64,000 nt of DNA from Gremmenia infestans (Eukaryota; Ascomycota; Leotiomycetes; Helotiales; Hamatocanthoscyphaceae). Under the pieces are notes generated by a model. The model did not search any database. It was given only the letters and a program-made list of their open reading frames with translations, and was not told the DNA's origin. Positions 54,501 to 64,000 of the stretch are shown one piece after another. The position numbers and the translations under genes were made by a program. Each line of letters begins with the position of its first letter. The stretch's first letter is position 1. The DNA lies in the NCBI GenBank assembly GCA_032629725.1, contig JAFEVB010000038.1, positions 372,001 through 436,000 of the forward strand, read 5' to 3'.

Positions 54501-55293
54501 CCTTTTTAGGCAAGTGGCACTTCCATTTTGGGTAATTTGCTTCACACTTGTAATTGATTCGCTGGACATGAAAACGGAGGAGTAGTAGGATTGATTTAAA
54601 GTGGGACTATGGAGTAAGAAGAGGGAGGAGGCGAGTGAGAAGGGAGAACCGCAATAGTAGGTTGAGTCTAACGGTTAGACTCTCAACTTCGCCGCATCAT
54701 CGTACGTGACTCTTGAACGACATGCCGGTTGACTCAAGAGAATAAAGTCACATCTTCGCCGATTGTATTATTCGAAAGTCACAGAAGCAGGAGCAAGACT
54801 TGAATATTGATAGGATGGCACGGTAGTTGGGGGTGGGGTTCTGGCTCTTGACTGACGTGCAGCGCAAGAGTTCAAAGATCATGACAAAGACTTTCAAACG
54901 GAGACTGCAACGACATGAACAGTACGGTAGTATATCTTCAATTAGACCCATAAATCAACCGATCCACTTCTCCCGCCGCTATCTCAAAGAATCTGCCTCT
55001 GTTTGCGGAGCCCCTCTAAAAATACGTATCTTCATGATTCCATAGGTTGCCTCAATGATCAGGCCATCACGGCAAACGCCACCAACAAGGAAGTTGGGTT
55101 GAGTATATTCCATGTGCAGTGCATGCATGTGGTCTGGTGTTGGGCAGAAATCTCTTCCATTTTTACTGTTCTGTTCGGTCAAGAGTCAGAGTCATTGTGG
55201 GGCGAGAAGAATTGAAAAGCCCTAACATCCTCTGATTGGCTCGCTTGGTGGTCAACCTGCTAGCGCGGGCAGCCCACGCTAGATACAAAAACA

Positions 55294-55343
55294 ACCCCTC
55301 CATCTTCTGCTTTCCTCTTTTTCCCTCTTTTTTTCCTCGTCGC
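55294..55343 (+). promoter_or_regulatory. pyrimidine-rich core promoter tract of tef1
   Basis: A nearly pure CT run ends about 180 bp before the tef1 ATG. CT-rich stretches just upstream of transcription starts are characteristic of highly expressed filamentous-fungal genes, and no TATA box is evident. Its role is inferred from position. Confidence 0.45.
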
Positions 55344-55519
55344 ACATACCCCGATTCAAGCAATCAACTCTGTGCAGTAAGCATCCTCCATGCCCTTCGC
55401 TCCATCTTCATCAAAGGCTTCATTACTGACATCTCTCCTGCCTTCACAATAGATTCAACCTCCCTTCGAGAGACAATACAAACCCCCACACATAACGAAA
55501 AAAATACAATACCGCAACC

Positions 55520-57625
<2,106 letters not shown>

Positions 57626-59322
57626 ATGCTCTTTTTTCTGTTTCGAGCTCGAGTCTACTTGTACTTTTGAGGGATATTTGCCTGCCGTGGATTATGAACG
57701 ATGGGAATAGATAGCTTTGATTTCCGTACAATGGCATCAATTCCTGACAACCTTCATCCTTTATATTTGTGATTTCCCACGCCCCTTTCAACTAAGTGCT
57801 GTCTTCTATTTATATCCAGAAAACAGGTCTAAAGATATCACGCCGATACAAGTTATCGCTGCGCTTGACGCTGTTAATCCCAAAGGAGATATTGGTTAGG
57901 CTTCGTAAACAGCGATTGGATGGGTTTTGAAACTACATAAGATGTATATATCTTGGGGCATCAAGTGCTTCTGAGGATGATGCATCCAACGCATTGGTTG
58001 CTCTAACAGATGACCAATTCAGACTAATTATTGTCTCTGGTGGTGATGGTACCCTAACTATCGCCTATCGTGCCGGAGACAATGGCACTACAATGGGCAA
58101 AAATGACAGACTGACAGACTGACTAACCGACTCACTGACCGACCGACTGACGGACTGACCGACTGACTGACTGAACTAAACACTTGACAGCAATTGCATA
58201 TTGACAGCAAATTTTCCAGACTGATTTCCGACCAAATTCAAGGCAGACTATCCTTTACTTAACACTCGAGTACACAATTTCATATTTGCAACATGTGAAA
58301 AGGTTTGGTTCCGTTGTGACATACGTTACATATCCCGGGGAAGCTCCTGGATCTTGGTCCTTGCGGATTTCTGAGACTCATCGGTCATGTTTGGAGTAAT
58401 TGATACAAATCGAGGCTTGTTATATATGTAGATAGATTGTTCTAATTGAGGGTGGGGGGTAGAATATGGAGCTGAAGCACTTGGTGAGATTTTGCTTTGC
58501 ATAAGTATGCATTGATTATTGGGTTTGACGTTTCTTTTTTCTTCTTCTTCTTCTTTCTATAAAGTATCTGCTTGAATTCCTTATTCTAAGCAGCTACGAT
58601 GAGAAGAGAAATTCCCAGCAGGAAGATCGGAGGTTAATCCAGATATCCGCACGGCTATCAGAGCCAGATTTCCGGGAAGAGTGCGTTAAGTTGTTAGAGC
58701 AAGAGCGTCTGGGAATTATCAAGCTCAAAGTTATGCCAAGGGGAATGAGTGGTGGTTATGGCTGCTGTTGAGAAACGGCAAGCTCAATGATCGACCGAAC
58801 GATTCTAGTTTGACAGCAGTGTAGAATTCACCTCTAACGGGGAAGACGCTGTTGATACATAGGATGAGGATGGGATTTAGGATGATGAAGTTAGCATTTA
58901 TACAGGTATAGCTTAAAGGTCGATAGAGAAGTTACCCCTACCACCCTTCCAACAGCTTGCACTTCGATGGCAGAGTTCCGACCCGGGCTGAAAACAACCA
59001 CGTTGTAGCATTGCCGTACAGATCTATGCCTAGTGCTGAGATATTATATACAATTAAGAGGTTTCACGATTTCCTCTTTGTTCTCAGTATGATAATATGC
59101 CTTAGCTCTGTTCCGCTCCAAGTTCTATGATCCCTTCGGTGAATCTCACGCACACACGCTCAACGCCCCCATTCCCAGCGATCTAGTATCATCAGCCTCG
59201 CTTGTACCCGAACTTGCTTGAAGACCGTTAATGACAGAATTGCGTCATATTTGGTGAATGTCCTCCTCGCTGTGGGACATTGGAATGAAGGTTCTCAAAT
59301 TCGTTGAGACTCAGACATTTTT
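57626..59322. other. 1.7-kb intergenic region downstream of tef1
   Basis: Contains the tef1 3' UTR, then a short stretch (57975-58100, +) that reads like a coding fragment (DDQFRLIIVSGGDGTL) but is isolated and ends in simple sequence at 58105-58175. It may be a gene relic. The remainder is non-coding. Confidence 0.4.
58105..58175. repeat. degenerate (GACT/GACC)n tetranucleotide repeat
   Basis: Eighteen or so tandem units of GACT, GACC, GACA or GACG. The same TGACTGAC sequence fills the subterminal region of the TIR element at 26.3-26.95 kb, though simple sequence can arise independently. Confidence 0.85.
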
Positions 59323-60096
59323 ATGGGTCAGAATGGACTACTCAATAATTCAAGAGAGCAATTCCTGGTCAAGGGCTCGGCCGACGGGCTAAACGAAGAA
59401 TTCTCGAAAATCGATACTTCCGATCCAATGGCAAGTTTGTTCACCATGGTTAACAAGCTTATAGCTAACCGATTACAGACGAGCGCTGCGTTGTATCTCA
59501 CGTCCTCCGGCACCTTTTCCGGTAGAGGCTTGAAGGAGAATGAAGTTATTAGAATGTCAGAAGTACAGGGCGACCCGACGAGCAATTCGATGGGGAATTC
59601 GCCCTGGATAATTACGATCCCAATGCTACCACAGAAGCTAGAATCGCACCATCATTCACCATGCTCATTGACTGCCAAGGGAAAGTCGGTTTCCTGTCTG
59701 CATCTCATCCTTCCTTCCACCTTCGGCCGTTTCAAACCAAGCGGCGGCAACATAAATTCATATCTTACCCCTCCTCTTTCCAGTAGAGATGGCTCCTTAT
59801 CAAGCAAAGCCAAACACCCGAAACTTTAGGCAACCTCACTGCAAAAAGACTAAGGTAAGCTAACCCATCCCGTTTCTGCGGACTTGGACTGATCATTAAC
59901 AGGGAAGCGGCCTCAAGGCTGTGTCAAGAAGGAACAATCACAGCTATCTTCTCGGAAGAGCGCACGCCTAGAACGAACTGTATCCAAAGATAGGAATACC
60001 AAACCAAAGCACCCGCTTCCCTCTCCAACTAGCAACACTCCCATCAAAGAAGCTCATCACTCTCCTCCATTCAAAAAGTCAAGGAAAAGGGCTTGA
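59323..60096 (+). pseudogene. hypothetical basic, probably nuclear protein with frame breaks
   Basis: An ATG-initiated frame of 168 codons (59323-59829) ends in SYLTPPLSSRDGSLSSKAK. At that point the continuation expected for this kind of disordered fungal protein (TPETLGNLTAKRL) is present but one base out of frame. A splice-like pair (GTAAGC at 59853, CAG at 59902) then leads to KRPQGCVKKEQSQLSS, SRKSARLERT and PPFKKSRKRA with a stop at 60094. That last part is very basic, with a nuclear-localisation-like end, and lies in yet another phase. A missing A in the AAA run near 59812 would repair the first break. The second is unexplained. It is either a decayed gene or local assembly indels. Function unknown. 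Confidence 0.45.
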
Positions 60097-60491
60097 CCCG
60101 TAAAACTGCACTAGTCTCCTGACGGTGGTTGAAGATAGGAACGCTCTGAAGGCGATGGGCTGTTAGGAAATGCATAAGCGAGGCGAGGATTAGGAGCATT
60201 TGTTTGTTATAAAGTTTTAAGGAAATCTAATAACATAGTGATATCTATAAAGTAAAATGACTAATTTGTACAATCAACCCTGTGATACTTTTGAAACAAA
60301 GACGTTAACTTACTAGGCCTAGCAAGTAGATGAGGAATCTCCACCTCTCCTTCCTTCCCTCCATCGCCCCGCCCCGTTCTCCCGTCCGATGTGCACAGCT
60401 TCCACACCCACTGACCACCCGCAAGCACAGATATTCAAGGAGCCAACGTTTCAGAAACTGCCTCCTTCCGCTCATCACCAGTTGAAGACGC
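60097..60491. other. intergenic region
   Basis: No coding signal is seen between the broken gene (+) and the small minus-strand ORF. Confidence 0.4.
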
Positions 60492-60947
60492 TCAGTTAGT
60501 TTCTCGGCTCGCAAAGGGGTCGAGCGGCTTGCTGTCCGTCTGCAGGGGGGAGGCTGTTCGACTCTGGGCCGGACCATGTTCCAGCCCGTGCGTACTGCTA
60601 GCGGGTTCTGTTTGAGACTTGCTGGAAGATTGTACCCTTTGTGTCTCCTCTATTAATGGTGACAGATGCCCGACGTAGTGCGCCCCAGGAGGGTGCCCTC
60701 CCTTATTGTGCCCCCTCTTCGACTCATGGCGGGTGCCAGAATTCGAGCGCCGTGGGATCTGATCGGCAGGCTTCTGGGTGTCCTGCGATTGCTTCTTCTT
60801 GTAGCCTCTCTTGGATTCATGGCGGGTGCCAGAATTCGAGCGCCGTGGGATCTGCCTGGTCGGGTTCTGGGGCAAGTTCGTACTTCGAGGGCCTGCGTCG
60901 TTCGTTTCCACGGCCCTTGGCTGCTCGGATGCGAGGGTACTCATCAT
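60492..60947 (-). CDS. hypothetical ORF with internal duplication, 151 aa
   Basis: ATG-initiated minus-strand frame encoding a highly polar, probably disordered protein rich in Arg, Ser, Gln, Pro and Thr. Residues in the middle repeat with a 31-residue period: QIPRRSNSGTRHESKRG occurs twice. The underlying DNA is a 93-bp direct repeat. Overlapping open plus-strand frames exist because of GC-rich composition. No known family. Real coding status is uncertain; the direct repeat would keep any frame open in both copies. Confidence 0.35.
   Translation of the reverse strand: MMSTLASEQPRAVETNDAGPRSTNLPQNPTRQIPRRSNSGTRHESKRGYKKKQSQDTQKPADQIPRRSNSGTRHESKRGHNKGGHPPGAHYVGHLSPLIEETQRVQSSSKSQTEPASSTHGLEHGPAQSRTASPLQTDSKPLDPFASRETN
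60724..60854. repeat. direct repeat, 38-bp identical cores 93 bp apart
   Basis: TCATGGCGGGTGCCAGAATT and the following 18 bases are identical at 60724-60761 and 60817-60854. Both copies lie inside the small minus-strand ORF. Confidence 0.9.
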
Positions 60948-61429
60948 GAATCGAAGTGTTCAGCCCCCCTCTGTCGAATCGTTAGCATGGCTCTGTCAAG
61001 AACGGTCGAAAAACGTACTGAGTACCCAGGGAGAAAGCGTCGTGATGGTCAGGTAGCAGGGTAGGTACCTAGGTAGTCGTTTATTACTGCTTAAAGCTAT
61101 TCATTAGCGGTGAAACGAGGACCATGTCGCAGAAGGCACAAACCTACGTGCTGAATCTGTGAATCTGCTGAATCTTTTGAATCTGTTGAATCTCAGGCAA
61201 CGCGTTCACTGTCATCAGAGATCATGTAGGAGACAGGTAGGAGGCCGAGGCAGTGCAGAGTTGCAGCGCTAGCGTTTTCTGGCAGGTTGTCTCTTTTCTC
61301 TTTTACCCTCCCCCCCTTTACCCTCCTGACACTTTTTGACTTTTTAAGCCGAGCAATCATTGTAGTTGAGACAGTATTCACTACTAATTACTACTACCCA
61401 CAAAACTGCAGTTACGTCCGACGACTAAG
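60948..61429. other. intergenic / promoter region of the DUF2235 gene
   Basis: Contains a short degenerate GAATCTGTT repeat (61150-61195) and pyrimidine-rich sequence before the ATG at 61430. No gene. Confidence 0.45.
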
Positions 61430-63176
61430 ATGGCACAGGGACAGGTTCCCCCAGACCCCGCACCCCCCGTACCCGTAGCCCCCACAGAGGTCCATCCCCG
61501 CTACCACGTGATCAGGGAAGACCTCCAGCGCAGGAACGATCATCTCATGGCCGATTTTGGCCCTTTTGCAAACGAGACATGGCACGCCGGAGACCAATTC
61601 GACGGCCTGGATTTCCTCACAGCCAGGGAACACGCGTCCGGCAAGAAGCGCCTGTTTGTCTGCTGCGACGGCACCTGGATGAACGCGTCGGGTACAACAG
61701 CCCCCCAGAGCAACGTCGCCAGACTCGCACGCTCCGTAGATCGATACGGGGAAGACAGACCGGTGACCAGCTCCCCCGTACCGCAGATCGTGTACTATTC
61801 CGCCGGGGTAGGCGCTGAGTCCACCGTTCCCATCCTACCCATTGACAAGTGGTACTCGGGCGCGACCGGCGACGGTGAGTAGAAGTAGAAGTGGAAGTGG
61901 TTTCGTTCCCCTCGTTCCCCTCGTGCCGCGCAGTCTCACTAAGATTCGGTAGGTCTGGAAAACAATATCTTGAACGCCTACTGCTTTCTCTGTAACAATT
62001 TCAACTTTGGCTCGGCCAATGACGAAATCATTCTCGTTGGATTTTCGCGCGGCGCCTTTACCGTTCGATGCCTCGCGGCCTTCATCGATGCGGTCGGTTT
62101 GCTCCGGCGGAAACACCTGGCTTTCCTCCCCACTGTCTTCAAGAACTGGTGCGAGAGAAAAGGGACCGTCAGCAGCGTCTACAACTTGGCCAACATTTCC
62201 TTGCACACTCCCATCAAGGTTCTCGCTGAGTGGGATACGGTCAGTGCAGTTTCGGGGCCGAAATTCAGCTTCGTCCAGGAGGCAGTACCAAGCCAGGTTG
62301 AGAATGCCTTTTTGGCCATCGCTCTGGACGAAAAGAGGCGGGACTTTAAGCCTATGCTCTGGAAGACAAAGGCACCCCCACCCGATGACCTGCAGGACAG
62401 AGAACAAGTCGAGCAAAAAGTCAAGCAGTGTCTTTTCAGGGGATGTCATAATGACATTGGGGGCGGGAATATTAACGCCGGACTGTCCACCGTGTCTCTC
62501 TTATGGATGATATCGTGCATCGAGGAAGTCACCCAGGCAAGTTTCGACAAGAAATCCCTACTGCAATCAATTCTACCCCTTCCACCCCCTCGGAGCTGGA
62601 GAGACTCCATCCTTTGGGGTTGGGGGAAAAGGGAACCGCAAAGTCTCAAGTACAGGAACCTCCTAATGTCAACAGGTACGTTTCCGTAACAATCATGAAA
62701 TGAAACGTTGCACTGACATTAGACTAGAGAGAGTTACGGAATCTCTCACCGGCCTTTGGGCAATACAAGGCTATATCCCATTCTGGAATGGACATCGCAA
62801 GAATCTATTCGCGAGTTTGGACGGACAAACCCTAGCCCACACTTTCAAAATCCACTTCACAGTGGCGCTGCTGCGGGGTGGCTCTGGTCATGAACTTGAG
62901 CCCGAGACAGACAAGTTAATCGATGAAGAAATCCATAATTGGAACATGTGGGAAAAGGAAGTCCTGGATTGGAACCCTTCGGCCAACAACGCCGACCGGG
63001 AGATGAGACATTGGTATGACGTTCTCGATACTCTAAGCATGCTCCCAGACGTCGAGACGGTCGCTCTGGATGCCACAATCGTAAGACGAACGTTCGCAGC
63101 AATGGAAAGCAAAGACCCAGCTCTTTGTCGCAGTTTTGAACGAGTATTTGTAGGAGTACAGCCTGATGGTGTTTAG
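61430..63176 (+). CDS. DUF2235 (Tle1-like) alpha/beta-hydrolase, 538 aa (3 exons)
   Basis: Exons 61430-61874, 61953-62675 and 62728-63176 (1617 nt) keep one frame; introns are 78 and 52 nt. The DUF2235 domain, also the catalytic domain of bacterial type VI phospholipase effectors of the Tle1 class, starts with KKRLFVCCDGTWMNASG and SNVARLARSV. It then shows VYYSAGVGAES, the nucleophile elbow VGFSRGAFTVR (Ser180), AEWDTVSAVSG (Asp243), and FRGCHNDIGGG (His314), a complete probable triad. The C-terminal 200 residues are as in other fungal members. No signal peptide is present. Fungal DUF2235 proteins are abundant and mostly uncharacterised; lipase or phospholipase activity is a reasonable inference. 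The second intron has two adjacent TAGs; only the downstream one (62727) keeps the frame. Confidence 0.9.
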
Positions 63177-63478
63177 GAAAGCGAGCGTAACGTTGGATTA
63201 GCGAATATTAGCGATCTAAGATGCCTTTTATAGTCAATTCCCTTTAATCTACAGATTTGGTCGTGCGTGCAGTCAGTAAGTCTATTTGATTGATGGTATA
63301 GTTGATTTGCTCGAAACATTTGGTGGTGTAGAACACAGCTTCTTATCGATTCTACATAAAGTCAATATGCTAATCCAGGCCTTGAGACGCGTCCATCTCT
63401 TTGGAGCAGAGCAGAGCATGATCGGAGGTAGTCATCGTTACCCAAGACCAAATCTATGCCGTGAACCTCCAGGGATCC
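63177..63478. other. intergenic region
   Basis: No supported coding sequence. The frame of the next ORF is open from about 63432 without an ATG, so an upstream exon is possible. Confidence 0.35.
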
Positions 63479-63739
63479 ATGGCCGCAAAGTTCACTTCCC
63501 AGTTAGCTGCAGAGGGCGGTTATGCGGGCTTGAATGACGACGTCTTGAGTGCTGAATCTGTGTGTGTGCATGTGCTGGACCAGATGATGCGCCAGAATAC
63601 TTGTCGTTTGGATTGGGATCAGATCAATAATAAGGACTTGTTTACTCCATCACACTCTGGAACGCCGGTCGATCTCAGTCTTTCGAAGGATAAGATTCTC
63701 GAAATCTTGTCAGGGAAGGCTCCTAACATATCCCAGTAA
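63479..63739 (+). CDS. hypothetical small protein or terminal exon, 86 aa from this ATG
   Basis: The frame beginning at ATG 63479 reads like real protein (AAEGGYAGLNDDVLSAESVC, DWDQINNKDLF) and ends at 63739. The same frame is open back to about 63432 (VVIVTQDQIYAVNLQGS) but has no ATG there and a TGA just before, so it is probably the last exon of a spliced gene whose start I cannot place. I do not recognise the family. Confidence 0.35.
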   Translation: MAAKFTSQLAAEGGYAGLNDDVLSAESVCVHVLDQMMRQNTCRLDWDQINNKDLFTPSHSGTPVDLSLSKDKILEILSGKAPNISQ

Positions 63740-64000
63740 AGTTATCATTGCGCAACAAACAATGTCGCAAGAGCAAGATCAGGCTGCAGCCAAGACGTCG
63801 ACTCCCACCGATAATCTATCAAATCCTCCTCCGGTTGCAAAGTTTAGCCATACAACGAATACCAAAGGCTCGCCTACTGCCACGACTACAAAGATGCTCT
63901 GATAACAAATCTCTTTGGTCCAGAAGCAGTTCATACTGCAAAGCGGGATTTTCCTAGTGCGCATTTAATTCTTGTGTCTAGCCAGAGAATGGGTGGCTAA
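63740..64000 (+). other. possible 5' end of a gene cut by the window edge
   Basis: ATG at 63762 opens MSQEQDQAAAKTSTPTDNLS, an initiator-like disordered start, but this frame stops at 63902. A second frame (YKDALITNLFGPEAVHTAKR) is open from about 63880 to the end region. A splice or frame break would be needed to join them, and the window ends at 64000. Not enough to call a CDS. Confidence 0.25.

Larger units (their letters stand above)
50882..55519. other. 4.6-kb gene desert upstream of tef1
   Basis: No frame with coding character exceeds 135 codons; the longest (52161-52559, -) lacks an initial ATG and any domain. Short TATA-like elements of the form TTTATATA(T)ACC recur near 53270, 53378, 53788, 53910 and 54432. 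A GGATAGAT microsatellite is at 51525-51549. The stretch from 55230 to 55519 is the tef1 promoter and leader. The rest may hold non-coding transcripts or decayed DNA; nothing else is recognisable. Confidence 0.45.

Overview
The window is nuclear DNA of a filamentous ascomycete. The evidence is the intron style: 44-160 nt introns with GTAAGT/GTATGT/GTGAGT donors, GCTAAC-type branch points and YAG acceptors. The families also fit: HET domain, DUF6594, SAT4/Pth11-like rhodopsin family, class II-like peroxidase, DUF2235 and retropepsin-like ORFs, plus a seven-intron tef1 gene with the long third intron used in fungal barcoding. A Leotiomycete (Helotiales-like) is my best guess from overall feel, but that is inference only. 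Exon chains were built by hand; every chain given as a CDS keeps one frame across all junctions and ends on one stop.

Layout. 0.6-17.5 kb: retropepsin-like protein; DUF6594 membrane protein (-); ferric/NADPH oxidase-type reductase; 7-TM SAT4-like protein (-); APC-superfamily GABA/choline-type permease; and a cytochrome P450 lacking two normally conserved residues. 17.5-30 kb: mixed. It holds a decayed TPR gene, a small secreted protein, a protein with a very regular 25-residue repeat, a degenerate island (zinc-finger relic, P450 relic, and a 671-bp foldback/TIR element with a 5-bp target-site duplication), and a class II-like peroxidase interrupted by one in-frame TAG. 30-38 kb: a large class 3 lipase (-) divergent from an 835-residue HET protein. 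38-41.3 kb: AT-rich, with two tandem copies of a small RING-type family, both frame-broken, the second without its RING. 41.9-50.9 kb: secreted M14 carboxypeptidase (-), SAM methyltransferase, a conserved-looking hypothetical protein, a Gfa/CENP-V-type glutathione-dependent formaldehyde-activating enzyme and a weak ORF. 50.9-55.5 kb: a 4.6-kb gene desert. 55.5-57.6 kb: tef1 (EF-1alpha, 459 aa). 59.3-64 kb: a frame-broken basic protein gene, a small ORF with a 93-bp direct repeat, a DUF2235 hydrolase (538 aa) and the 5' ends of one or two unrecognised genes.

No gene cluster or operon-like pathway is apparent. Intact housekeeping, transport and secretion genes alternate with accessory genes and decaying copies. 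That mix suggests a rearranging, repeat-influenced region rather than a single functional system. I found no CRISPR array, no rRNA and no credible tRNA.
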